Shown one piece after another: positions 39,827-49,178 of a DNA stretch of 64,000 nucleotides; positions within the stretch are counted from its first letter, which is position 1, and every line of letters begins with the position of its first letter. Both the position numbers and the translations under genes were made by a program. The notes under the pieces are model-generated. The model was not told the origin of the DNA, did no database searches, and saw nothing but the letters and a program-made list of their open reading frames with translations. The stretch comes from Hymenobacter sp. BRD67 (GTDB taxonomy: Bacteria > Bacteroidota > Bacteroidia > Cytophagales > Hymenobacteraceae): NCBI RefSeq assembly GCF_013256425.1, contig NZ_CP053904.1:3162001-3226000 (forward strand), written 5' to 3'.

Positions 39827-40891
39827 ATGGGCTGGTGGCTGCTCACCCGCCTCGGACGCGCTGCGCTGGCTGCCTGGGGCATTGCTTCTTTAGTGTTTGT
39901 ACTAAGCCGCCAGCTGCCAACCGGCCCCGAGCTGGCGACCCTGGAAGAGGCTGGTAACTTAAGCCGCCCGGCCGCAGCCATGAGCGCCGCGGCAGCTCCG
40001 GCAGCCGCCCGGCAGCTGCGCCACCGCCTCGGGCTCGACGAGCCGGCTTTTTATATTACCCGCTCGGCTGCGAGGCCCGGCGGCTGGCACTGGCACGGGG
40101 CCCATAACCAATACCACCAGTGGGTAATGCTGCTGCTGCACGGCAACCTGGGCCAGTCGTACCGCGATGGGCAGCCCGTAGCCAGCCTGTTACGCCAGGC
40201 CCTGGGGTATAGTCTGCCACTGGCGGCCGGCGCAGCTACCCTGGCCACCGCCCTGGCGCTAGGGCTGGCGCTCTATCTGGCCCGCGCTTCGGGAGGAAAG
40301 GTGCGCGCCCTCATCCGGGCTGGGCTGGCTGGCTTACAGGTGATGCCGCTGTTTCTGCTGGCGCTGGCGCTGCTACTGCTGCTGGCCAACCCGGATGTGC
40401 TGGACTTGTTTCCGGCTACCGGTCGCATTTCGGATACGACTGCGGGTAGTGCCGGGCAGCTCATAGGCTATTGGGCAGCCCGCTCAGCACTCCCGCTGCT
40501 GAGCCTGATACTGGCCGTAGTGCCCAGCCTGACGCTACCGCTGGAAGCCGCGCTGCGCCACGAGGCGCGGATGGCCTACGCTACGACGGCCCGCGCCAAG
40601 GGCCTGGGTGTCGGGCAGGTATTACGGCGTCATGCCCTGCCCAATGCCGTGCTGCCACTGCTCACCACGCTCACCGACCTGCTGCCAGCCCTGGTAGCCG
40701 GCACGGTAGTAGTCGAGGTCGTGTTTTCCCTGCCGGGCAGCGGCCGCCTGCTGGCAGAAGCAGCGGCCGCCCACGACTATCCGGTGGTAGTGGCAGGCGT
40801 GCTGCTTACGGCAGCAGCCCGCCTGCTTGGGCTAATACTAGCAGATATTCTCTATTTTACCATAGACCCACGCCTCCGGCCCACTGCATGA
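39827..40891 (+). CDS. DppB/OppB-type ABC transporter permease
   Basis: 354 residues with about six membrane helices. The binding-protein-dependent permease domain carries the EAA loop (EARMAYATTARAKGLGVGQVLRRHALPNA), which contacts the ATPase in this family. The intact coupling loop implies that a partner ATPase exists, although none is encoded nearby. The N-terminal helix and following 60-residue periplasmic loop match DppB. It starts 2 bp after the substrate-binding gene and overlaps the next permease by 4 bp (ATGA), so the three genes form a tight operon. Confidence 0.88.
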   Translation: MGWWLLTRLGRAALAAWGIASLVFVLSRQLPTGPELATLEEAGNLSRPAAAMSAAAAPAAARQLRHRLGLDEPAFYITRSAARPGGWHWHGAHNQYHQWVMLLLHGNLGQSYRDGQPVASLLRQALGYSLPLAAGAATLATALALGLALYLARASGGKVRALIRAGLAGLQVMPLFLLALALLLLLANPDVLDLFPATGRISDTTAGSAGQLIGYWAARSALPLLSLILAVVPSLTLPLEAALRHEARMAYATTARAKGLGVGQVLRRHALPNAVLPLLTTLTDLLPALVAGTVVVEVVFSLPGSGRLLAEAAAAHDYPVVVAGVLLTAAARLLGLILADILYFTIDPRLRPTA

Positions 40892-41860
40892 CGCCCGCTG
40901 GTTTACTGAAGCGCCCTGGCTATTGGCTCGCCCTGTGCTGGCTGGGAATAGTAGCTGCTACCGGGCTGCTTAGCTCCTGGCTGCGCCTGCCCTATCTCAG
41001 CACGGCTCCCGACCTGCTGCACATGGCAGCACCTCCCAGCCCGCTTCACTACTTCGGCACCGATGTGCTGGGGCGCGATGTGCTCGCGGGCCTGGTAGCG
41101 GGGCCCAGCGGCTCGTGAAACTCAGTCTGCCGGCCGTAGCGCTGGCTACTGCCTTCGGCGCGGTAGCGGGGGGGCAGCCGGCTTCTGGGGCAATACCCGC
41201 CTGCGCCTGCCACTGGGTGCGCTTGGGCTGCCGGCGGCGCTGGCCTGGTGGCTGCTGCAACTGCCCGGCTGCGGGTATTTTACCGTTTCTATACTGTCTA
41301 TCAGTGGCCTATATGAGACTATCATATTCCGCCGGCAGCAGGCGTTGCAAATCAGGCCGCTCACCTTTGCCCTGCCGCTCGACAGCCTGCTGCTAGGAAT
41401 AGCTACTATGCTGGGAGCCTTGCCCCGACTGGTGCTGCTTATAGCCCTGGCGGCCGGGCCGCCCCTCAGGCCGGTACAGCTGCTTGCGCTGCTGGTGCTT
41501 ATTGCGTGGCCCGAGCCCGCTCGCGTGGTGCGGGCCGAAATGCTGCGCGTGCGCGTGCAGCCCTTTATCGAAGCGGCCTGGGCCAGCGGGCTGGGACCGG
41601 GCCGCATCTGGTGGCACCACGCCCTTCCGGCAGCCTGCCAGCCCCTGCGCACCCTGGCTCCCCTGAGCCTGGCTGGCCTGATAAGGCTGGAAACTGCCTT
41701 AGCTTTTCTGGGTATTGGGCAGGCCTCCAATGCAGTTGGCTGGGGCACCCTGCTGGCTACCGTGCGCCAAGACCCCAGCGCCTGGTGGGTAGCGCTGGCG
41801 CCTGGCGTTGCCCTGCTGGCCACTTTGCTGGCCCTACAAAAGGTAGCGGCCAGCAAATAA
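40888..41860 (+). CDS. DppC/OppC-type ABC transporter permease (two frame breaks)
   Basis: About 324 residues. The N-terminal part has the typical HYFGTDVLGRDVLAG, and the C-terminal part the EAA-like loop FIEAAWASGLGPGRIWWHHALP followed by the final helices with AFLGIGQ. It pairs with the DppB-like protein to form the channel. The frame breaks at 41100-41103 and 41168-41174 (G-runs); adding one G to each restores AGAQRLVKLSLPAVAL and AVAGGAAGFWGNTRL. No ABC ATPase (Walker A/LSGGQ) gene follows before the AT-rich terminator at 41996. Confidence 0.8.
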
Positions 41861-41995
41861 CCCCCGATTCTACCCTCGGCTGGCTGGCTAATCGACTCAT
41901 CGGGTGGGTCTCAATTGTCACAAAAGCGAGTGTTTTCAGCAAGCGAGTAATTGCATACGCAGGGCCAATACGACAATCAGCAGGGGCAATTACAG

Positions 41996-42042
41996 AAAAA
42001 TACATTAAAAATGTAATTTTTTTATATTTTTAATGTATTTTT
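41996..42042. terminator. AT-only hairpin after the permease operon
   Basis: Perfect 17-bp arms (41996-42012 and 42026-42042), nearly all A and T, with a 13-nt loop and flanking A/T runs. It lies 136 bp past dppC-like. It is a plausible terminator but weak in GC, and could instead be a protein-binding palindrome. Confidence 0.5.
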
Positions 42043-42186
42043 TTACTAAAAAACACTGATTTTATATGTCACAAAATTTACGACTATGTCCTTTCGAGAG
42101 CAGTAAGCCGCCCTTAATCTTGTACCCTATTTACTTCCCAAAGCTACGCTACGTCTTTTATAGTGGACTTATTCAGTGGTCATTAC

Positions 42187-42390
42187 ATGAAATCTCCTTC
42201 TTCATCGCGGCAAGATTCTGCTTATACCGGCTCATCACCTGCTACTTACTCTGCCCTGGCCGCCGGCCGCGATTTCACGACGCTGGATGGTCGGCTTGTG
42301 CCCCGCGTTTTGGGCGAGGCAGCCCTACGCCAACACACTGCTATGCTCATTGGAGGCTTACTTATCGGGGAGTGGCCGGAGCACCTTTAG
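42187..42390 (+). CDS. Possible small protein, 67 aa
   Basis: The ATG at 42187 opens a 67-codon frame with a Ser/Thr-rich start and a hydrophobic end (MLIGGLLIGEWPEHL). No family is recognised. It is the best open frame in the 41861-42618 gap. The rest of the gap (42391-42550) shows only a short run of protein-like sequence in another frame around 42441-42530 without a clear start. The gene is uncertain. Confidence 0.3.
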   Translation: MKSPSSSRQDSAYTGSSPATYSALAAGRDFTTLDGRLVPRVLGEAALRQHTAMLIGGLLIGEWPEHL

Positions 42391-42550
42391 GCCTAATCAC
42401 CTAACCGTCAAGCCATCATCTCATTTTTTTAGCATCTGCTTTGTATGAGCTGCCCAATGACCCTCGCTGGTACGGGAAGCTCGAGTTAGTCCACTATCCA
42501 GGTCCTTTTATTCAAATCCACTTATTTTAGAAGCGGAAGGCTTATAGCTG

Positions 42551-42582
42551 AAAAGCCCGTCGGCAATGCTGGCGGGCTTTTT
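42551..42582. terminator. Terminator downstream of the rfbD-like gene
   Basis: Stem AAAAGCCCG (42551-42559) with CGGGCTTTT (42573-42581) and flanking A/T runs, 37 bp past the stop of the leftward rfbD-like gene. It can act in both directions. Confidence 0.75.
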
Positions 42583-42618
42583 ATTTGCCTGACGTTGGGG
42601 TTTAGCAGTCAGCCCAGC

Positions 42619-43533
42619 TTATTCCGCTGCACGGTCCAGCTGGCGGGCTACCAGAGCCAATCCTTCAGCAAAAGAGTGAGGGTGGTAGCCCAGCTCACGC
42701 ACTGCCTTATCGATGCGGAAGCCCGTACGGGCCGGCCGCCGGCCGGGCTGCGTAAAAGTACTGGCGTCCACCTTTTCCAGCAAATTCTTATCAAGCTTAT
42801 AGAAATCGGCTATTTGCGTGGCCATTTCAAACGGCGTCAGCAGCTCGTAGCCACTTAAATGGTAGATACCTTGTGCCGATTGCCGGGCCAGCAGCCAGCA
42901 ACCCTGAGCGAGGTCCTCGGCTAGCGTAGGCGTGCGCCACTGGTCGCTTACAACCTTAATAGCCTGGCCTTTACGCAAAGAGTCGCGTACCCAGAGCACA
43001 ATATTGCTGCGGCTACCAGCCGTGAGGGTACCATATACCAGCACGGTGCGCGCAATGGCCCAGCGCAGCCCGGCCGTAGCCTGCACCAACTGCTCGGCAG
43101 CCAGCTTACTCGCTCCATAGTGGCTGAGCGGCCCGGGCACGGCACTCTCGTCCAGCATGCTTTGCTGGCCGTTGAATATAAAGTCGGTGCTGAGGTGAGT
43201 GAAGTGAATATTAAGCTTGGCGCAGATAGCAGCCAGGTGGACCACGGCCGTCACATTCTGCGTCCAGCAGGCTTGCTGGTTTAGCTCACAGTCATCGACC
43301 TGCGTCATGGCGGCAGTATGAATAACGTGCGTGGGACGCTCCTCCGTCATAACCTGCTTCACCTGAGCAGCATCAATCACATCGAGCGTGCGAAAGCGCA
43401 AGGCCGGGTAATGCGCGGCCAGGCGGTTGGCACCGCGCGCGGTAGCCAGCAGCTCTATGGTTGGCTCCTGGTGAAGGAGCGCCACGAGCTTCTGGCCGAG
43501 CAAGCCATTAGAGCCAGTGAGTAGCAGCTTCAT
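42619..43533 (-). CDS. RmlD-like NAD(P)-dependent sugar reductase (dTDP-4-dehydrorhamnose reductase family)
   Basis: 304 residues of the extended SDR family closest to RmlD/RfbD. It has GSNGLLGQKL at the N-terminal Rossmann turn, HTAAMTQVDDCE, STDFIFNG, and the catalytic YxxxK in HYGASKLAAE. RmlD makes dTDP-L-rhamnose, but the other rml genes are not nearby, so the exact sugar is uncertain. It is a single gene with the terminator at 42551-42582 behind it. Confidence 0.85.
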   Translation of the reverse strand: MKLLLTGSNGLLGQKLVALLHQEPTIELLATARGANRLAAHYPALRFRTLDVIDAAQVKQVMTEERPTHVIHTAAMTQVDDCELNQQACWTQNVTAVVHLAAICAKLNIHFTHLSTDFIFNGQQSMLDESAVPGPLSHYGASKLAAEQLVQATAGLRWAIARTVLVYGTLTAGSRSNIVLWVRDSLRKGQAIKVVSDQWRTPTLAEDLAQGCWLLARQSAQGIYHLSGYELLTPFEMATQIADFYKLDKNLLEKVDASTFTQPGRRPARTGFRIDKAVRELGYHPHSFAEGLALVARQLDRAAE

Positions 43534-43619
43534 GAGCGGGTAGGCAAAGGATAGTATGCAGGTGGGTGTTCAAATAGCCGTTGCGCCACGCTTACCCCAA
43601 GAGGCGCAGTTCAAAAAAG

Positions 43620-44260
43620 CTAATAGCTGTACCCGTACAGCTCCGTAATTTTCTTTTTCTTCAGCTTTTCTACCTTCATCGTCATCTTCAGGTCGGTAAG
43701 CGGGCGGTCGCGGGCATCTTTGGGCAGGGCCGCGATTTTATCAATTACTTCCTGACCTTTGATGACCTGGCCAAATACCGTGTATTGGCCATCAAGAAAA
43801 TGGGTGCCTTCATGCTTTTCGACCAAGTAAAACTGACTTGAGCTGCTAGCGCGCTGCGGGTTGGCAAAGTCGCCCTGGCGGGCGGCGGCTACGGCACCAT
43901 AGTCGTGCTTGTGGCCGGCAGCCAGCTCAGCCGGAATAGTCGGCTCGTTGGGCGGCCCCAGGCCATCATTGGTGGGGTCGGCATCTTTCGAGTTGGGGTC
44001 GCCGCCCTGCACCATAAAATTGGGAATGACGCGGTGAAAGGTGGTGCCGTTATAAAAGCCATCGCTGGCTTTTTTCAGAAAATTAGCCCGGTGCAAAGGC
44101 GTATCATTGAATAAGATAAGACGGATATCGCCCAGGCTGGTGGTGATGGTTACCACTTCATCCTTCTTGCTGAGCCGGGGCCGCTTGGCAGCCAGCACCG
44201 GCAGCTCCAGCAGCAGGAGCCCCAACACAATAGCTCTGGGCCAACAGTGAGTAGCTTCAT
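43620..44260 (-). CDS. Cyclophilin-type peptidyl-prolyl isomerase, secreted (frame break)
   Basis: About 214 residues. A cyclophilin domain from about residue 40 has TTFHRVIPNFMVQGGDP (the catalytic Arg and surrounding loop), SSSSQFYLVEK and FLDGQYTVFGQVIKG. It would assist folding of envelope proteins. The natural start is ATG 44260: adding one base to GGG 44238-44240 gives MKLLTVGPRAIVLGLLLL, a clear signal peptide. Without that repair the open frame begins 15 codons further upstream at 44306. It lies 49 bp downstream of hemC on the same strand. Confidence 0.87.
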
Positions 44261-44309
44261 AGGGATGAAAAACGCTGTAAAATATATGAAAAAATCTATT
44301 TAACAACCC

Positions 44310-45249
44310 CTACTGCTCGCCCCGGTGCTCGCGGATGCTGGCCAGGATGGCGGTGCCACCGTGAGCCAGCACGTAGTCGGCCACGGCCATGCCCAGGCCT
44401 TCGGCCTGCGCGGCGGGGCCGTTTGCACTACGTCGATATACTCCTCGCCACTGAGGCTGATGAGGCCGCCGTGCAGGCGCACGTCGCCGGCCGGCGTGAG
44501 CGTAGCCAGCGCAAACGATGGAATGCTGCAGCCGCCTTCCATGGTGCGCAAAAAGGCCCGCTCGGCCAGCAGGCAGCGGTGGGTAGCCGGGTGGTCGAGC
44601 GCCTGCCGGATACGGTTTTTAAGCGCTTCGTCCAGAAAGCGGGAGCTTTCGACTGCGATGCTGCCCTGGCCTACGGGCGGCACAAACGTATCGGTAGGCA
44701 GGTAGTGCCGGATGAGATGGTCGTAGCCCATGCGGTGCACGCCGGCATAGGCCAGCACCAAGGCATCGTACTGGCCTTCTTCGAGCTTGCGAATGCGCGT
44801 CTGGAGATTACCACGCGCCTCGGCGGTGTTGGCCAGGGGTAGAAGCGCCGCAGCAGCGCCTTGCGGCGGGTGCTGCTGGTGCCCAGCAAGATGCCGGACC
44901 GGCTGATATCAAAATCTTCCTGAAAGCTGATAATCACGTCGTTCACTTGCTCACGCTCCAGAAAAGCCAGCAGCTCCAGGTCGGGCGGCAGCGTACTCTG
45001 CACATCTTTGGCCGAATGGATGGCCAGGTGCGTATCGCCACGCCGCAGGCTTTCTTCGAGCTCTTCGGTAAAGACGCCTTTCGACCCGATTTTAGCCAGC
45101 GACCGGTCGAGCACCTGGTCGCCGGTGGTTTGCATGGGCACAATCTCGGTATTCAGACCAGCCTGCTTGAGCAAAGCCGCGACGTGCTCGGTTTGCCAGA
45201 GGGCCAGGCGGGAGGCGCGGGTAGCCAGACGAATAATAGGTTCAGACAT
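44310..45249 (-). CDS. hemC: Porphobilinogen deaminase (hydroxymethylbilane synthase; two frame breaks)
   Basis: About 314 residues. It polymerises four porphobilinogen molecules to hydroxymethylbilane in tetrapyrrole synthesis. Visible family features are IRLATRASRLALWQTEHV, KIGSKGVFTEELEESL, HSAKDVQSTLPPDLEL, GTSSTRRKALL and the cofactor cysteine in MEGGCSIP. The frame breaks at GGGG 44836-44839 and GGGG 44415-44418; one added base at each rejoins FYPLANTAEARGNLQTRI and APAAQAEGLGMAVADYVLAH. The enzyme is essential for haem in most bacteria, which supports sequence error over decay. Confidence 0.9.
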
Positions 45250-45289
45250 AGCGTTTTTGCGGGCTGTTTAACAGCGCGAAAAATAAAAA

Positions 45290-46224
45290 TCAATCTTTGG
45301 GTAATACTAGTGGGTGCAGGCGCAAACCGCTTAAGTGGTTGTATTCGAGCGAGGGAGCCGGAATCTTAAAGAACTGCCCGGCACTGACCAGCGCCTGCGC
45401 GCCGCTACCGCTGATACCCGGCAAATGGGCCAGACTTACATCGGGCGACACATAAAACTGCCGGTAGCGGGTAAATTTCACTTCCTTACCGTCGGCGTCG
45501 ACATACGGCGGGTTGGCGTGGCCGCCGGTCATACCGCTGCCGCTATACCCGAGGTCAAGATTGAGCCAGCGCGGAAACGACGGGCCCACCGGCAGCACCG
45601 AAGCAATATTGAGCGACAGCCAGTACTGCTGGCCGTTGTAATCCTTCAGCATCTGCGTACCAATGCTTTTCCCGAGTAGATTGGGCCGGTACGGTGGGTA
45701 GATGCTTTGCCGCCAGCCGTAGCGCAGGCTCACCTTCTGCTCGCCAAAGCCATACTGCTGGCCCATAAATAAGCCAATCCCACTGAGGTTAGCCACCATA
45801 TCGCCTTTTGAAAATCCCCAGCCCTCCGAGCGGCCGTCAAACAGCTCAATAGTAGTTTGATACAGCAGCGCCACTAGGCCACCGGTCAGGGCCGATGCCC
45901 GCTCATTGACGCCACTCCACCGAAACAGCTCATACTCGCCCCGGCTAATGGCATAGGCCGTGGTGGCGTGGCCAAACTTGTCCATTTGCAGCCACTCGCC
46001 GTTGTCGTTGAAGGAATGAAAGGGCACGCGCTTGGTGTACCAGGTTTTGCCTAATAGGTAAGAAGTCAGGGTGTATACTACGGCAGTGCCTATCATTACG
46101 CCAATAAAGCGGCCCTGGTTGATACCCGCCGGCACCGGCTCGGGGCCGGCGGGCCCACTACCTGCGCCTGGGCCGGGTAGCAAAAGCTGGCCGCGAGTAA
46201 AACCGGGAGCAAACGATGACGCAT
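45290..46224 (-). CDS. DUF2279 family envelope protein (frame break)
   Basis: About 312 residues: a signal peptide from ATG 46224 (MRHRLLPVLLAASFCYPAQAQ), then a region with two or three hydrophobic segments and the motif MDKFGHATTAYAISR, typical of DUF2279 (YfiM-like, predicted periplasmic). The role is unknown. The frame breaks near CCC 46154-46156; adding one base joins the signal peptide to the domain (VVGPAGPEPVPAGINQGRF). A -7 promoter element lies only 5 bp before the ATG, so the message is probably leaderless. It follows holB by about 110 bp and is 40 bp upstream of hemC on the same strand. Confidence 0.78.
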
Positions 46225-46228
46225 AAAG

Positions 46229-46236
46229 CAAAGGTA
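46229..46236 (-). promoter_or_regulatory. Candidate -7 promoter element, DUF2279 gene
   Basis: On the minus strand this reads TACCTTTG, a full match to TAnnTTTG, ending 5 bp before the ATG at 46224. Transcription would begin at or within a base or two of the start codon. Confidence 0.45.
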
Positions 46237-46334
46237 GGGGCGCGTAGCACGCCCCCGGCCGAATGCGATGGACAGGAGGCAAGCGAGCCGACTACCAGTT
46301 ACTGGGTTGTGCGGGCGGGCGGGGCGGCACGCGC

Positions 46335-47467
46335 CTACCCTCGCCGCAATTGCTGACCCATCCGCAGCGAGGCATCGACAAACACCATGCGCGGGTTAGC
46401 ATTGCGCTCGATGTGGTAGTGCGCAGTGTTTAGCTCCTCGCTAAGCTGGTCGGCGTTGCGAGCCGTCACAAACTTGCTGAAACCCTGCACGAACTGCTGC
46501 TCGCCGGTGGGCAGGTGCGGCACCATCTGGGGGTCGATGCCGTAGAGCAGCACCTTGCGCAACAGCCCCAGCGAGAAGCTGAGCTGCTCCTTCTGGTTTT
46601 CGCGGCCCATCTTCTGGAACTCATCGGCCAGGGCTATTACCTCCGTCATTTTCAGGCTGTAGCATTTACGCATCCAGTTGATGAAGAATTCGGCGTAGTT
46701 ATGGTCGGCGCTGTGCTCGCGGCTGGCGATGGCCGCGCCCAGGTTGCCCTCGGCCAATTGCGCTACCTGCCGGGCTTTTACCTCGGGCACTTGGTAATGG
46801 GCAGTCAGGTAGCGCGTTATATCGTCTTCAGAAAACGGCCGCACCACCACCGGCTGCACCCGGCTGATGATGGTAGGCAGCAGCCGCTCGGGCTCATTGC
46901 TGACGAGCAAAAACACCGTAGCCGGCGGCGGCTCCTCCAGCAGCTTGAGCACGGCATTGGCGGCGGCCGGGTGCATGAGCTCGGGCAACCAGATGATGAC
47001 GAGCTTAAACCGGGCCTCAAATGCCTTGAGGCTGACGAGCTTGAGCAGCTGTCCCGCTTCTTCCTTCGAGATGCTGCCCTGCTTGTTTTCGGCCCCGATG
47101 TGCTGCATCCAGTCGTTGAAGCCCTGGTAGGAGCTTTCGGCCAGAAAGGTGCGCCACTCGGCCATAAACCGGCCGCTGGTGGCGCCCTTGGGCACCGCCT
47201 TGGTCGTAGTGGTGGGCAGAATAAAGTTGAGGTCGGGATGCGCCAGCTTACTGATTTTCAGGCACGCCGGGCAGTGGCCGCAGCTATCTTCGGCAGCATC
47301 GGCACGGCCCTCGCAGTTGAGGTACTGCGCGTAGGCCAGCGCTAAGGCCAGCGCCGCCGAGCCCTCGGCCCGCGAAACAGCTGGGCGTGCGCCACGTGCC
47401 CGCGCTGTACCGACTGGCGCAGCACTTCCTTGAGGGCTAGCTGGTTGGGGATGTCGGCGAATTTCAT
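46335..47467 (-). CDS. holB: DNA polymerase III delta-prime subunit (frame break)
   Basis: About 378 residues. This clamp-loader subunit helps load the sliding clamp for replication. The N-terminus MKFADIPNQLALKEVLRQ leads to a degenerate nucleotide loop (LFRGAEGSAALALALAYA), a zinc-binding group (CEG…CGHCPACL), and the delta-prime region LLKLLEEPP-type (here AVLKLLEEPPPATVFLLVS) followed by LLPTIISRVQPV. The start is ATG 47467. The frame breaks at CCC 47369-47371 and is restored by one base; without repair the open frame would start only at 47195 and lose the zinc module. Confidence 0.9.
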
Positions 47468-47468
47468 C

Positions 47469-47811
47469 TGAACCGCGGATTTATCGGATTCTTCGGATTA
47501 TGCGGATTTTGAGGCCGATTCATTTTTCACACCTTGTTTCGTTGCTCGCTTTTGATGAATCGAAGCGGTTTAGGAAGTCGAATTGGGCGGTATCCCCGGC
47601 GGGCAGCTCACTTCGGCCCCGACTTCCCAAATAGCTTCATCACTTCCTGAAAGCCGGTTCCTAACCTGCGGTGCCTCCATCGCGCAGCCGATACTAGTTT
47701 CCGTCAGCTTACTATACCGACTATCAAGAAGCATAAAGCCAAAAGCACTCTTCTAAAGCCGTCACCATAATCCGATTAATCCGAAGAATCCGATAAATCT
47801 GCGGTTCTGAC
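47469..47811. mobile_element. Decayed GxxExxY cassette with diverged inverted repeats
   Basis: Arms at 47469-47507 and about 47769-47811 are inverted copies, with only a few mismatches over about 38 bp and built from CGGATT units, as in the intact cassette at 25.6 kb. Between them lies a broken GxxExxY gene on the minus strand. The right arm reaches into the end of the GlmU-like gene. One arm touches the start codon of holB within 2 bp. Confidence 0.6.
47525..47734 (-). pseudogene. Remnant of a GxxExxY gene
   Basis: Reading leftward from ATG 47734, the frame gives MLLDSRYSKLT followed by IGCAMEA, which aligns with the intact copy's MLLDTRFHDLT and IGCAMR. After that the GxxExxY motif and the nuclease core are lost by deletion and frame change. 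A piece near 47525-47570 resembles the end of the family. Nucleotide identity around ATCGGCTG(T/C)GCGATG supports common origin. Confidence 0.65.
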
Positions 47812-49011
47812 CTTGTCCCAGATTCTATCCTCCATCGTCTGCTTGAAAACCTCCGCGATAATCCCTTGCTCCACCGCATCGTAGGCTAGCCCGCGCCGGC
47901 CCATCACGCGTTCGGCCACCTCGGCAAACTTATTGAGCTTAAACGTTTCAAAGCCCGCCGCGCCGCCCCAGCTGAAGCTCGGTATGAACTGGCGCGGGAA
48001 GCCTGCGCCGAAAATATTGGCGCCCACGCCTACCACCGTGCCGGTGTTAAACATAGTATTGATGCCGCACTTGCTGTGGTCGCCCATGAGTAGGCCGCAG
48101 AAGGTTTGGCCGGTGTCGACGAAGCGCTTGGCGGCGTGGCTCCACACCTTCACCGGGGCGTAGTTGTTTTTGAGGTTGCTGGTGTTGGTATCGGCCCCCA
48201 GGTTGCACCACTCGCCGATAACCGAGTTGCCGAGGTAGCCGTCGTGACCTTTATTGCTGTAGCCCAGCAAGATGCTATTGCCTACTTCGCCACCTACTTT
48301 CGAGAATGGCCCGATAGTATTGTCGCCGCGCAGCTTGGCGCCGGCGTTTACGTGGCTGCCCTCGCACAAGGCCAGCGGGCCTTTGAGAATGGCGCCTTCG
48401 TGCACCTGCGAGTTTTTACCTAAGTAGATGGGGCCGTCCTCGGCGTTCAGAATGGCCGCGCGGATTTTCACACCTTCCTCGATAAATATATTATTTTCAT
48501 TATATACAATCGTATGGGCGTCGCCCAGCGGCTGCGAGGTGCGCCCGGCCGTGAGCAAGGCAAAATCGCGGCGAATCTCTGCCCCGTTTTGCAGAAACAG
48601 CTGCCAGGGGCGCTCGATAATGACTACCTCTTCGGCTACCGGACGCTGCTCGCGCAGGCCATCTTGTACCAGCTCGGCCACCTGGCTGGCATCGGCGAGG
48701 TGGGCGGCCACCAGCGTATCACCAAAGTAGAGGCCCTGGCCGGGCGCGAGTGCCAGCACCTGTCGGGCCAGCAGGTCGTCGGGACAGACGGCGCCATTCA
48801 CGACCAGCGCGGGGCCGGCGACGTTGCCAGCCGGAAACCTGGCCTGCAAATACGGCTGGGTGAGGTAGCCCATCGTTGCCGTACCCAGCCGGTGCTGCCA
48901 CTTTTCGGCGATGGTGAGAATGCCGCAACGCAGCGCCGCCACCGGCCGGGTAAAGGTGAGCGGCAGCAAATGCGGCCGGATGGCCGGGTCATCGAAAAAA
49001 AGAAGATGCAT
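47776..49011 (-). CDS. GlmU-like sugar-phosphate nucleotidyltransferase (Bacteroidota type)
   Basis: 411 residues. The N-terminus (LLFFDDPAIRPHLLPLTFTRP) and the long left-handed beta-helix (hexapeptide repeats, about residues 170-360) match the alternative GlmU family of Bacteroidota, predicted to make UDP-GlcNAc from glucosamine-1-phosphate. ATG 49011 is chosen; the longer frame adds 29 unconserved residues. The last 11 codons (VRTADLSDSSD) are encoded by the GGATT repeat arm. Where that arm's partner copy reads TGA, this one reads AGA, suggesting the original stop was lost and translation now runs into the repeat. Confidence 0.87.
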   Translation of the reverse strand: MHLLFFDDPAIRPHLLPLTFTRPVAALRCGILTIAEKWQHRLGTATMGYLTQPYLQARFPAGNVAGPALVVNGAVCPDDLLARQVLALAPGQGLYFGDTLVAAHLADASQVAELVQDGLREQRPVAEEVVIIERPWQLFLQNGAEIRRDFALLTAGRTSQPLGDAHTIVYNENNIFIEEGVKIRAAILNAEDGPIYLGKNSQVHEGAILKGPLALCEGSHVNAGAKLRGDNTIGPFSKVGGEVGNSILLGYSNKGHDGYLGNSVIGEWCNLGADTNTSNLKNNYAPVKVWSHAAKRFVDTGQTFCGLLMGDHSKCGINTMFNTGTVVGVGANIFGAGFPRQFIPSFSWGGAAGFETFKLNKFAEVAERVMGRRGLAYDAVEQGIIAEVFKQTMEDRIWDKVRTADLSDSSD

Positions 49012-49100
49012 AGGATTAGCTAATAGCGGCCAGCGGCTACCGGCCGGCAGCTTTTCGGGAAAGACAAAATTACGCCCGGCAGCCCCGGCAGCAGGCAATA

Positions 49101-49135
49101 AAAAACTCCTTCCGGCGCTGCCGAAAGGAGTTTTT
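49101..49135. terminator. Terminator between rpmE and the GlmU-like gene
   Basis: A 16-bp stem (49101-49116 with 49120-49135) with one G-T mismatch and a 3-nt loop, with A and T runs on either side. It is placed 43 bp past the rpmE stop. Confidence 0.85.
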
Positions 49136-49178
49136 CAAAAATTGAAAGCCGGTAGCCAACCGCCAAAAGCCCCAAATA

